Shown: positions 1 through 7,488, numbered from the stretch's first letter. The stretch is DNA of 64,000 bases from Paracoccaceae bacterium (GCA_024742455.1 JANSYL010000001.1:1-64000); one strand, 5' to 3'. A program made the numbers and translations. Notes: generated from the letters alone by a model not told the origin.

Positions 1-83
1 CGCGGCGCTACATGACGCTGGAAACCGTCGCCGCCGTTTGCGACACTACAACCATGGATCCGGCGAAAATCGCCGCCCTGTAA
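1..83 (+). CDS. 3' end of an unidentified gene (partial)
   Basis: An open frame enters from the left edge (codons from base 3) and stops at a TAA at 81-83. It encodes about 26 residues ending DPAKIAAL. The tail contains one Cys and no recognisable motif, so no function can be given. The only support is the open frame running off the edge. The 220 bases that follow hold the leader of the cold-shock gene. Confidence 0.35.
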   Translation, partial: RRYMTLETVAAVCDTTTMDPAKIAAL

Positions 84-257
84 CTACGGCCGAGCCAAGG
101 CCGAAGAGCAAAGTTACACCAGCTCCAGGGACACTACCCAACACCCTTGTAAAGTTTCTGCCGAGGGCTCATCTGTGACATGCGAATGTTACTCTATTCG
201 AACCTCTGCCTCCGTTCATCCGGCTCTCAGTTGATCGACCAAGACTGACCTTGCCGG

Positions 258-279
258 GCTGCCGCCTATTGCGGGCAGC
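258..279 (+). promoter_or_regulatory. Hairpin in the leader of the cold-shock gene
   Basis: GCTGCCGC and GCGGGCAGC pair around a CTATT loop with one bulged G. The hairpin ends 8 bases before the AGGAG ribosome site (288-292) of the gene that starts at 303. Leaders of cspA-type genes often fold in temperature-dependent ways. A role in translation control here is inference. Confidence 0.4.
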
Positions 280-302
280 ATTCAGAACAGGAGACCACGG
301 AT

Positions 303-509
303 ATGGCCAATGGCACCGTGAAATGGTTCAATACCTCTAAAGGCTTCGGCTTCATTCAACCTGAAAGCGGCGGAAGGGACGTCTTCGTCCATATCTCCGC
401 GGTCGAGCGCGCGGGCCTTACCGGCCTTGCCGATGATCAGAAGGTCACCTTCGAAGTCGAGGCAGGCCGTGACGGTCGTGAAAGCGCGACGGAACTCGCG
501 CTCGCCTGA
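303..509 (+). CDS. Cold-shock protein, CspA family
   Basis: This is a 68-residue single cold-shock domain (OB-fold) that binds single-stranded RNA and DNA and acts as an RNA chaperone in the cytoplasm. The RNP1 motif KGFGFI and the RNP2 motif VFVHI are intact, and the N-terminal GTVKWFN is typical. Length matches the family (65-70 aa). The ATG start has AGGAG 10 bases upstream. A strong GC hairpin follows the stop, and a small gene lies about 110 bases downstream on the same strand. Alphaproteobacteria usually carry several paralogues, so a specific csp letter is not assigned. Confidence 0.95.
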   Translation: MANGTVKWFNTSKGFGFIQPESGGRDVFVHISAVERAGLTGLADDQKVTFEVEAGRDGRESATELALA

Positions 510-520
510 CCAAACGCTGC

Positions 521-547
521 GAACGGGGCGGTATTGCCGCCCCGTTT
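521..547 (+). terminator. GC-rich hairpin after the cold-shock gene
   Basis: A perfect 10-bp stem (AACGGGGCGG with CCGCCCCGTT, loop TATTG) is followed by only a short T stretch. It may end or attenuate cspA transcription ahead of the small gene at 622. The short U-run makes full termination uncertain. Confidence 0.5.
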
Positions 548-621
548 CACAAGACGTCCCAGGTCTGTTTGACACCGGACGGCTACGGGCGCGTTTCCTC
601 GATCACAGGAAAGGACCCGCT

Positions 622-804
622 TTGACAGACAAGCACGAACACGACCGGTTTCGCCCGACGCGAAAGGAACTGGCGCTTGCGGCCACCGACCGGATGGCGC
701 GCGAGATACTGCGCGACGAAAGCGCGGCGCGGCTCGAACTGAACGAACGACTGAAGGCGCGGCGGCTCGAGAGAGAGGCCAATGGGCCAGTCACCGAACC
801 TTAG
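622..804 (+). CDS. Small charged helical protein downstream of cspA
   Basis: This is a 60-residue protein starting at TTG 622, chosen because AGGAAAGGA lies 8-16 bases upstream; the open frame itself extends further 5' without a ribosome site. It is rich in Arg, Glu and Lys (RLELNERLKARRLERE), is predicted to be mostly helix, and has no Cys or membrane segment. It may share a transcript with cspA if the intervening hairpin leaks. I do not recognise a named family, and no function is proposed. Confidence 0.6.
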   Translation: MTDKHEHDRFRPTRKELALAATDRMAREILRDESAARLELNERLKARRLEREANGPVTEP

Positions 805-896
805 GCGTCCTCGCCCAACCACTATCTGACGGATCATGGCCGCCGCCGGCAAGTGCCGCCGGCCATCTCGCTATCCGGATCACGAAGGAATCAAAC

Positions 897-1565
897 ATGA
901 GCTCGAACAGCCTCAGGGCCCGCGCCGCGCGCGGCCAGGACATTTTCGCTTCGACCCCGAAGAAGACTGCACCGGTGGCGAAGGAACCGGCCCCGTCCGT
1001 GCAGGTGGGTGCCCACGGTCGCTACCAGATCAAATCGGGTCGGCTGAACGGGGAATACATCGCCCGCGCCTTCCCGAAACCACCGGCCCGCACGCGCGGT
1101 CTGATCGCCGAGGCCCATGGCAAGACCGAAGAAGCGGCGATCACCGCGCTCCAAGAGGCACTCGATGCGCGCGAGCTTGCCCGAACAGGTGACAGACGGA
1201 CCGATGCCCATACGGGCAACACGGTGCCGAGCGCGGCGGAATACGCCGAGGCGATCCGGCAGATCGAGCTTTCGAAGCCGCAGCGGGCGCTTCTGGACGC
1301 ACTCGCCTACGCCAAGGATGACGGGCTTTCCGAAGTCCAGATGGCCCGGGCCGCGGGCTACAAGTCGCGCGCCTCTGTCCGGAGGTCCTTTGCTGGTGTG
1401 GGGCTGCTGATCGGTGACTTCCTGTCGATCGAAGCCACCGGGCAAGGGGCAGCGGAAATCCCTGATGGAATGGCCCTGGTGGGGTATCGCGGTCGCTCGG
1501 ACGCCGAGGACGCGCCCGCACAATGGGTCCTGCATGACGAATTGCGCGAGGCCCTGCTTCGCTAA
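897..1565 (+). CDS. Hypothetical protein with a helical, possibly HTH-like C-terminal half
   Basis: A 222-residue soluble protein with an ATG start. The N-terminal 40 residues are basic and low in complexity. Residues about 40-95 have the pattern GRY..KSGRLNGEYIARAFP....G.IAEA.GKTEEAA...L, which looks like a small alpha/beta domain. Residues about 120-175 (KPQRALLDALAYAKDD..SEVQMARAAGYKSRASVRRSF) resemble a winged-helix DNA-binding region. I do not recognise the family. It sits alone between cspA and a desaturase in what looks like an accessory stretch. Confidence 0.7.
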   Translation: MSSNSLRARAARGQDIFASTPKKTAPVAKEPAPSVQVGAHGRYQIKSGRLNGEYIARAFPKPPARTRGLIAEAHGKTEEAAITALQEALDARELARTGDRRTDAHTGNTVPSAAEYAEAIRQIELSKPQRALLDALAYAKDDGLSEVQMARAAGYKSRASVRRSFAGVGLLIGDFLSIEATGQGAAEIPDGMALVGYRGRSDAEDAPAQWVLHDELREALLR

Positions 1566-1578
1566 CGAACCTGTGAGT

Positions 1579-1616
1579 GTCCGAAGTCGGACGACTGAAC
1601 GGGCCCGCATTTTTTT
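1579..1616 (+). terminator. Weak terminator-like element
   Basis: A small hairpin (GTCCG, loop AAGT, CGGAC) at 1579-1592 is followed 17 bases later by a run of seven T (1610-1616). The stem is not adjacent to the T-run, so activity is uncertain. It lies between the hypothetical gene and the desaturase. Confidence 0.3.
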
Positions 1617-1650
1617 CGGCATCTTTAATGGCATAAGGAGCACGTCGATC

Positions 1651-2643
1651 TTGGAACCCGACAAGTTGGCCAAGGTTCTCAGGAATTACCGCGAACCGAT
1701 CCCCGCCCGCAGCGTGCTCGAGTTGATCGTGACATTGGTGCCATTCGTGGCGATCTGGGCGGCTGCGTGGTGGATGCTTTCGATCAACACGTTTCTCAGC
1801 GTCCTTCTTGCGATCGTGAACGCGGGGTTTCTCGTGCGCACCTTCATGATCCAGCATGATTGCGGCCATGGCGCGTTCTTCAAGGATCGTCAGCTTGGCG
1901 ACTGGATCGGGCGGGTTCTGGGCGTTGTCACGCTCACCCCCTATGACGTCTGGCGCAGGACGCACTCGATCCACCACGCCACCACGGGCAACCTCGACCA
2001 GCGCGGCGTTGGCGACCTTCCGACCCTTACGGTGAACGAATACCGTAACAAATCACCGCTCGGCCGTTTCCTGTACAGGCTTGTCCGGCATCCGCTGTTC
2101 CTGTTCGGCATTGTTCCCTTCTATACCTTCTTTCTGCAGAACAGGCTTCCGGTCGGGTTGATGCGATCGGGCTGGCGCTATTGGGTCAGTTCGCAAGCCA
2201 CCAACGCAGCCATCGGCGGTGTCCTCGCGCTCCTGATCTGGTTCGGAGGACTGGAGGTCATCTACTTCATATTCCTGCCGACGATGTTGCTGGCCGCAAG
2301 CATTGGCATGTGGATGTTCTACGTCCAGCACCAGTTCGAGGAAACGACCTGGGACCGTCAGGAGGATTGGAACATCCAGTCCGCCGCATTGCACGGATCC
2401 TCTCATTATGTGCTGCCGCCGGTCCTGAACTGGATCACGGCAAATATCGGCGCCCATCATCTCCATCACCTCGCCAGCAGGATTCCGTTCTATCGCCTGC
2501 CCGAGGCCCTTGATGAGCTCGGCGACATATCCAGCGCCCGCCGGCTCACGTTCCGGGAAAGCCTGCGCTGTGCCGCCTTGGCGCTCTGGGATGAAGACCG
2601 CCGCAGGCTCGTGTCCTTCGCCGAGGCCCGGCGACTTCCGTGA
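1651..2643 (+). CDS. Membrane fatty acid desaturase
   Basis: A 330-residue integral membrane di-iron desaturase that introduces a double bond into membrane lipid acyl chains. All three histidine boxes are present: HDCGH at 69-73, HSIHH at 105-109 and HHLHH at 269-273. Hydrophobic pairs lie around 25-65 and 185-225. The start is TTG 1651, chosen because AAGGAG lies at 1635-1640; the frame is open further upstream but without a ribosome site. It resembles bacterial delta-12/omega-3-type desaturases more than the acyl-CoA type, but regiospecificity cannot be read from sequence. It converges on the next gene. Confidence 0.9.
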   Translation: MEPDKLAKVLRNYREPIPARSVLELIVTLVPFVAIWAAAWWMLSINTFLSVLLAIVNAGFLVRTFMIQHDCGHGAFFKDRQLGDWIGRVLGVVTLTPYDVWRRTHSIHHATTGNLDQRGVGDLPTLTVNEYRNKSPLGRFLYRLVRHPLFLFGIVPFYTFFLQNRLPVGLMRSGWRYWVSSQATNAAIGGVLALLIWFGGLEVIYFIFLPTMLLAASIGMWMFYVQHQFEETTWDRQEDWNIQSAALHGSSHYVLPPVLNWITANIGAHHLHHLASRIPFYRLPEALDELGDISSARRLTFRESLRCAALALWDEDRRRLVSFAEARRLP

Positions 2644-2713
2644 CCGTGACGGCATAGAATACCACAGCGGACCACAGTTCCGGGACGCCAAAGCCGAATT
2701 TTCCTGCATTTTC

Positions 2714-2736
2714 ATACCGAGCAGCCGCATCGGTAT
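2714..2736. terminator. Hairpin between convergent genes
   Basis: ATACCGA and TCGGTAT pair around a 9-base loop between the convergent desaturase and DCC-type genes. No long T-run follows on either strand, although the minus side runs into GAAAATGC. It may be a weak bidirectional terminator. Confidence 0.3.
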
Positions 2737-2745
2737 CTGCACCGC

Positions 2746-4488
2746 TCAGCACGGTCTCGGGCGGTCCAGGATCACCGGGTGGAAATGCACGAACCGGCTT
2801 GCCCAGCCGGGAACTTGCGGGCCGGTCTGGGTGGCCAGCACCTCGGCCGCGCTCATCGGGCCCATCGCCGTTCCGTTGCGCAGGAAGCTGACCTCGGTTG
2901 CCGGGTCCAGCCTGCGGGCCAGTGCCATGAAATCGGAAAACACCAGCCCCATCCGCACATCCTCGTAGCCGCGCACGATCAGCGGCTGTCCGTCGATGCC
3001 CGTCACCTCGACCACGTCCGACAGGTAGGCAAAGGGCCCCGGCGCGCCGGGCAGAACAAGGTGATTGCTGACCCCGCCCTCCAGCCTCAGGTTGGCGAAC
3101 ATGTTCATGCTCTGCGCATTCTTCAGCCCCAGATAGGGGCTGATGGCATTGAGGAAGAACAGCACCGGGATGACGTTCAGCACCATGAGGGGGGCTGCGA
3201 ATTGCGCGCCGGTCCGGTCGCTTTCGGGATCGGCGGCGCCCTTCGTGGCCAGCAGGATCAGGGGCCAGGCCACCAGTGCCATCCAGATCAGTGCCACCTG
3301 CGTGTAATCGCGCTGCATCGCGAAAAAGGCGATCCCGGCAAGCCCCGTCAGCAGCAGGCCGGCGCCCGGAAGGCTGCGCAGCGCGCGGTCAAGCCCTTGC
3401 CAGCGCGCGCTTTGCGTGACCGCCTGTGCCGAGGCGGGCGAGATGAACAGCGTGTGCAGAACGATCGCCAGGGTCGAAAAGACGGGATACATCGCGTAGC
3501 CGCTGAGCGCGAGCAGCCCGTGAAACCCGATGCCTGCGCAGATGCCCCAGTGCCGGAACCGGGGCAGGATCAGCATCGCCATGATCACCGCCTCGACCGC
3601 GAAGGTCCCGTAGATCGCCAGATAATGCATCGGGGCCGTATCGATCCAGACCAGTGGCGCGGGCATCTCGCGCCACAGAACCACGGCGCAGCTGACCTCG
3701 GGGTTCAGGAAGCCGGTGTTGATCTTGTGGAAGATCCCGAAGGTATACATGATCAGAAGCAGGCAGCGCCCGACCGGACGGATATCGGCGAAGAACCGGT
3801 CCCAGGGCGACCCGCGCCAGGCATGCCAGCCGCCCGCAGCGATCACCGTCACGACAAAGAAATTGAGCAGCATGGTATGGTTCGAATGGGTGGGCGCATG
3901 CAGCCAACCGTCCAGCGCCAGCGCCGCGATCAGCCCGATGAACAGCGCCCGCGCGCCCGGAACAACGATCAGGCCAAGACCCAGCGCGAAGAGAACCGGC
4001 GCGGTCGGCTGAACATCGCCCGGCGCGCCGCGAAACAGGTAGTAGAACACGTGCAGCGTGGCGAAGAGACCGAGGAACCGGGCAAAGATCAGGTATTGCG
4101 CCTCGCGCGCGGCATCCCGCGCCGTCAGCGGTGCGGCGCCCATCGCCGTGACCACCGCGTTCCGCCCCATCCTGAGCATCGGGTAGACTGCGCGGGCCAG
4201 CGTCTTGTGGCGGAACAACGCGGCGGCGGCGGCGTTGCGCAAGCCCTGTCCGCTGCTCATCAGGCTGAGCACATGCATCGCGTCGGCGCCGTGGTAGACC
4301 TGCCCGCCGGTTTCCACGATCATGCCTTGGTCGGGGTCTGCGCCCCGGGCCAGGAACCTGTCGCGTGCCGCGGCATCGGTGCGCAGATCGACCAGATCGA
4401 CCTGTCCGGCGGCGTCCCTCAGCCGGGTAAAGCCCACGTAATCGCTGCAGAAGGGGCAATCCCCGTCGTAATAGATGCTGGTGTTCAT
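2746..4488 (-). CDS. DCC-family thiol-disulfide domain fused to an HTTM-like membrane protein
   Basis: A 580-residue protein. Residues 1-120 are a DUF393/DCC domain starting IYYDGDCPFC, with the Cys11-x-x-Cys14 redox pair. The remainder is an integral membrane region of about 10 hydrophobic segments (residues ~150-470), with a 100-residue soluble tail. The membrane part resembles HTTM/vitamin-K-carboxylase-like proteins. DCC proteins are predicted thiol-disulfide oxidoreductases, and fusions to HTTM-like domains are known, but the substrate is not. The start ATG (4486-4488) puts the DCC motif at the N-terminus. A long open frame continues upstream over the neighbouring gene and is rejected as antisense. 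The gene is divergent from the ABC gene. Confidence 0.85.
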   Translation of the reverse strand: MNTSIYYDGDCPFCSDYVGFTRLRDAAGQVDLVDLRTDAAARDRFLARGADPDQGMIVETGGQVYHGADAMHVLSLMSSGQGLRNAAAAALFRHKTLARAVYPMLRMGRNAVVTAMGAAPLTARDAAREAQYLIFARFLGLFATLHVFYYLFRGAPGDVQPTAPVLFALGLGLIVVPGARALFIGLIAALALDGWLHAPTHSNHTMLLNFFVVTVIAAGGWHAWRGSPWDRFFADIRPVGRCLLLIMYTFGIFHKINTGFLNPEVSCAVVLWREMPAPLVWIDTAPMHYLAIYGTFAVEAVIMAMLILPRFRHWGICAGIGFHGLLALSGYAMYPVFSTLAIVLHTLFISPASAQAVTQSARWQGLDRALRSLPGAGLLLTGLAGIAFFAMQRDYTQVALIWMALVAWPLILLATKGAADPESDRTGAQFAAPLMVLNVIPVLFFLNAISPYLGLKNAQSMNMFANLRLEGGVSNHLVLPGAPGPFAYLSDVVEVTGIDGQPLIVRGYEDVRMGLVFSDFMALARRLDPATEVSFLRNGTAMGPMSAAEVLATQTGPQVPGWASRFVHFHPVILDRPRPC

Positions 4489-4662
4489 CCTGCCCGCCAC
4501 CGGTCTGTTTTCGCCGCTCTTGCCATGGGATTGGGGCAAGAGTTGGACGCGCGGCCCTTGGCGTTTTTCCGGGAAAAGCCTTGTAATCCGGCCCCATCCT
4601 TGTTTCGCTGACGCCAAGGGTGCCCTGCGCGCCGTGATGTTCCACAGCAAAAGGCCAGCCCC

Positions 4663-6351
4663 ATGCCAGACAGCGCCGAGTCCACCCCCAAGACCACCGC
4701 CGCCGGCGACGTGATCCTCGACATCCAGAACCTGTCGATCGCCCTGCCCCGTGGCGCCGACCGGCAATACGCGGTCGAGGATGTGTCGCTGACGCTGAGG
4801 CGCGGTGAAATCCTGTGTGTTGTGGGCGAATCCGGATCGGGCAAATCGGTGATGACCAGCGCGATCATGAACGACGTGCCCGCGCGGCTGCAGGTCACCT
4901 CGGGCGTGGTGATGTTCGAGGGCGAGAATGTCCTGCAGATGAGCGACGACCAGCTCAACGACCTGCGCGGCGCGCGCATCTCGATGATCTACCAGGAACC
5001 GATGGCGGCGCTGAACCCCGCGATCAAGATCGGCAAGCAGGTCGACGAGGTGTTCGCGCTGCACCGGCCCGACATCGCGCCGGGGGACCGCAAGAAGGAA
5101 ACCCTGAAGCTTCTGGAACAGATGAAGCTGCCGACCCCGCCGCGCATCTATGACAGTTTTCCCCACCAGGTTTCGGGCGGGCAGTGTCAGCGGATCGTGA
5201 TCGCCATGGCGCTGGCCTGCAAACCTGACATCCTGATCGCCGATGAACCGACGACCGCGCTGGATGTGACGACGCAGAAGGAGATCCTGAACCTCATCAA
5301 CGACCTGAAAGATGTCTATGACAACGCCACCATCTTCATCACCCATGATTTCGGCGTGGTGGCGGATGTGGCTGACCGGGTCGCGGTGATGTGCTGGGGC
5401 AAGGTCATCGAACAGGGCACCAAGGAAGAAATCCTGCTGAACCCGCAGGAGGATTACACCAAGCTTCTGGTTGACGCGATGCCGCTTCTGGAAACGACGC
5501 GCGAGCCCGACCTGTCGCGCAACGATGCCCCCGTGGTCGAGGTGCGCAACATGCACAAGATCTACGGTTCGGGCAGCAAGAAGGTGCATGCGCTCAACGA
5601 TGCCAGTTTCGTTCTGCGTTCGGGCGAAACGCTCGGCGTGGTCGGCGAATCCGGCTCGGGCAAGTCGACGCTGGCCAAGACGCTGATCCGGCTGGTCGAA
5701 CCGACAGAAGGCGCCGTGGTGATCGACGATCAGGATTTCCTGGCGCTGCAGGGCCAGGACCTGGCCCATGCGCGCAAGTATATCCAGATGATCTTTCAGG
5801 ACCCCTACGGCTCGCTCAACCCGTCGCAGACCGTTGGGTACATGATCACAAGGGGCCTGCATGTGCAGGGCGTGCCGGCTGATGAGGCCAGGGACCGCGC
5901 CATCGGTCTGCTGGAAAAGGTGGGCCTCAAGGAAGAGGCCTATTACCGCACGCCGCGCAATTTCTCGGGCGGACAGCGCCAGCGCATCGGGATCGCGCGC
6001 GCGCTGGCCATGCAGCCGCAGGTCGTGATCGCCGATGAAAGCGTGTCTGCGCTGGACCTGTCGATCCAGAAGCAGGTTCTGCGCCTGCTCAACGATCTGC
6101 AGAAGGAATTCAAGATGGCCATCGTGTTCATCACCCATGACCTGCGCGTGGCCGCGCAGATCTCGGATTACATCACGGTGATGGAAAAGGGTGTGATGGT
6201 CGAATTCGGCCCCGCCGATGACGTGTTCAACCGGCCCAAGCACGACTATACCAAGCGCCTGCTCGACGCGGCCCCGGGCCGGGACTGGCACCCGCCACGC
6301 CTGACCCCGGAAGAGGCCGACCGCATCGCGGCCTCCATCGAACGCAAGTGA
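4663..6351 (+). CDS. ABC transporter ATP-binding protein with two fused nucleotide-binding domains (peptide/nickel type)
   Basis: A 562-residue protein with two tandem ABC ATPase domains (about residues 15-270 and 300-550). Each has Walker A GESGSGKS, a signature (VSGGQCQR, then FSGGQRQR) and Walker B (ILIADEPTTALD, then VVIADESVSALD). Both carry the C-terminal extension typical of oligopeptide/dipeptide importers (YejF, GsiA, DppD/F type). It would energise uptake of peptides or similar solutes at the inner membrane. No permease or binding-protein gene adjoins it: upstream is a divergent gene and downstream a 0.5 kb gap. Partners must be encoded elsewhere. Confidence 0.93.
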   Translation: MPDSAESTPKTTAAGDVILDIQNLSIALPRGADRQYAVEDVSLTLRRGEILCVVGESGSGKSVMTSAIMNDVPARLQVTSGVVMFEGENVLQMSDDQLNDLRGARISMIYQEPMAALNPAIKIGKQVDEVFALHRPDIAPGDRKKETLKLLEQMKLPTPPRIYDSFPHQVSGGQCQRIVIAMALACKPDILIADEPTTALDVTTQKEILNLINDLKDVYDNATIFITHDFGVVADVADRVAVMCWGKVIEQGTKEEILLNPQEDYTKLLVDAMPLLETTREPDLSRNDAPVVEVRNMHKIYGSGSKKVHALNDASFVLRSGETLGVVGESGSGKSTLAKTLIRLVEPTEGAVVIDDQDFLALQGQDLAHARKYIQMIFQDPYGSLNPSQTVGYMITRGLHVQGVPADEARDRAIGLLEKVGLKEEAYYRTPRNFSGGQRQRIGIARALAMQPQVVIADESVSALDLSIQKQVLRLLNDLQKEFKMAIVFITHDLRVAAQISDYITVMEKGVMVEFGPADDVFNRPKHDYTKRLLDAAPGRDWHPPRLTPEEADRIAASIERK

Positions 6352-6362
6352 CCGGGTGTGCC

Positions 6363-6382
6363 GGGGCGGCTTGGCCCGCCCC
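6363..6382 (+). terminator. Hairpin downstream of the ABC ATPase gene
   Basis: GGGGCGG and CCGCCCC pair around CTTGGC, 12 bases after the stop codon. There is no T-run, so this may be a transcript-stabilising hairpin or a weak terminator. Confidence 0.4.
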
Positions 6383-6618
6383 TGTGACGCCCCTGTGACG
6401 CCTCTGCGCCCCGTGTGCCGTGCCGCAGCGCAGGCACAGCGCCAGGGGTGAGTCGCACCCGCCATCCATCGCGCCTCTGCGTCCTGCGCCTAAGGATCGG
6501 TCCTGCCCGCCGGTCGGGGCGCCCAATTTGAAGGCATCCAAAGAACCGCGGCGCCGGGCGTGGCGCTTTGCTTGGCAGGGTCCGCATTCGGGCGCAGGGT
6601 GACATCACGTGCAGCGGT

Positions 6619-6728
6619 CCGGGCTTTGTCTCCTCCCTTCCTTTGCTGAGCCCGGCATGCACGAGAAAACCTGCTGGCGGCCCCGCCCCTCGTCTCTCTT
6701 CCACTCTGGCCGGGTCGCCAGCCCTTTT
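6619..6728 (+). ncRNA. Candidate small RNA with two pyrimidine-loop hairpins
   Basis: Hairpin 1 pairs CCGGGCT (6619-6625) with AGCCCGG (6649-6655). Its 23-base loop holds TCTCCTCCC (6629-6637), one base off the CCUCCUCCC anti-Shine-Dalgarno motif of alphaproteobacterial CcsR/cuckoo RNAs. Hairpin 2 pairs CTGGCG (6674-6679) with CGCCAG (6716-6721), with an inner CCCG/CGGG stem and a C/U-rich loop. TTTT follows at 6725-6728. The known family has one or two such hairpins. The DUF1127 gene that often precedes CcsR RNAs is absent, so the assignment is tentative. Confidence 0.35.
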
Positions 6729-6879
6729 CCCCGGATTGAATGCGCAGGGTTCCGCCCATCCGGCGGTCGGGTCGGCAACGGTCGGCCGATCACGGACCGG
6801 TCGTCAAATTTCTGCCAGAATCGCCTCGCAGCCTCCGTCCCATCGGGTCAATGAAAACAGCCACCCCGAGGAGAGCAGG

Positions 6880-6966
6880 ATGCCCACCACCAAACCCCGC
6901 CCCGCGCCGAAACCGTCGACAACACGCCCCGTGCCGGTCCGCTATACCGACTGGGCCGCGATCTGA
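6880..6966 (+). CDS. Possible 28-residue proline-rich peptide
   Basis: ATG 6880 has a good ribosome site (GAGGAGAGCAGG ending just before it) and opens 28 codons, ending in a TGA 24 bases before the next gene. The peptide is Pro/Thr/Arg-rich and ends RYTDWAAI. It could be a real small protein or a leader that couples translation to the TfoX-like gene. The well-placed Shine-Dalgarno sequence is the only positive evidence. Confidence 0.35.
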   Translation: MPTTKPRPAPKPSTTRPVPVRYTDWAAI

Positions 6967-6990
6967 TATCCTGCCGGGCGGAGGTGCCCG

Positions 6991-7350
6991 GTGACTTCGG
7001 ATGATGATGACGCGCTGACCACGATCCGCAATATCGGCCCGGCGATGGCCGCCGATCTGGTCCGTGCGGGCATTTCCAGTGCCGCGATGTTGCGCGAGAT
7101 CGGGGCCGACGCGGCCTATCGCCGAATGCTGGCCTCGGGCACCCGGCCGCATTTCATCGCCTATTACGTGCTGCACATGGCCCTGCAGGGCCGCCCGTGG
7201 AACGATTGCAAGGGCGCCGAAAAGGCCGGTCTGCGCGTGCGCTTCGATGCGTTGAAGGCGGCCAGCGACCGGTCCGGCGGGACCGACCCGGTGCTGGAAC
7301 GCATCCTCGACCAGATCGGCACCGGCGCGCGGCGCGACACCAATCGTTAA
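6991..7350 (+). CDS. TfoX C-terminal-domain protein
   Basis: A 119-residue protein with GTG start 6991 behind a GGCGGAGG ribosome site. Residues about 8-80 match the TfoX/Sxy C-terminal domain, a helix-hairpin-helix-like fold: IRNIGPAMAADLVRAGI, then ADAAYRRML and AYYVLHMALQGRPWND. The N-terminal domain of full Sxy/TfoX is absent, as is common in this family. Sxy/TfoX regulates competence in gammaproteobacteria; the role of stand-alone C-terminal domains is unknown. It is a single gene that may share a transcript with the small peptide upstream. Confidence 0.85.
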   Translation: MTSDDDDALTTIRNIGPAMAADLVRAGISSAAMLREIGADAAYRRMLASGTRPHFIAYYVLHMALQGRPWNDCKGAEKAGLRVRFDALKAASDRSGGTDPVLERILDQIGTGARRDTNR

Positions 7351-7388
7351 CGATTGCAAGAGGTTGGCAGCGTCAATCCGGTCCGGAT

Positions 7389-7402
7389 TTGACCTGCGTC
7401 AA
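7389..7402 (+). promoter_or_regulatory. FNR/FnrL-type box upstream of the di-haem peroxidase gene
   Basis: TTGAC-CTGC-GTCAA is a perfect inverted repeat that fits the TTGAY-N4-RTCAA pattern of FNR-family regulators. It lies 86 bases before the ATG of the cytochrome c peroxidase gene. Ccp-type genes are known FNR targets in related bacteria. Occupation by FnrL here is inference. Confidence 0.6.
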
Positions 7403-7488
7403 GGACATCATCAACGATCCGTGACCACCCTGCACATGTTCCAATCCGAACGATTGGAAACGCGCAGTACAAGCCACGGAGCCCCTCC

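Larger units (their letters stand above)
6352..6879. other. 528-base stretch without a clear protein gene
   Basis: It begins with a hairpin (6363-6382) and a tandem 11-base repeat, CCCCTGTGACG twice (6379-6400). Two longer hairpins with C/U-rich loops follow (6619-6655 and 6674-6721), and then the ribosome site of a tiny ORF. Open frames here have poor codon structure and no family resemblance. The stretch is long for this gene-dense region and may hold a small RNA. Confidence 0.6.

Noticed and set aside
834-870. GC-rich hairpin before the gene at 897 as a terminator
   Set aside because: The stem is interrupted by uneven internal loops and no T-run follows.
6379-6400. Tandem repeat CCCCTGTGACG twice as a CRISPR or attachment site
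   Set aside because: Only two copies with no spacers, no integrase and no cas genes; it is a chance or slippage duplication.
4489-6465. Upstream extension of the DCC-type frame to a 1239-residue protein
   Set aside because: It runs antisense across the ABC ATPase gene; the protein sequence there is low in complexity and His/Arg-rich, as expected for a shadow, and the DCC motif starts cleanly at the ATG of 4488.
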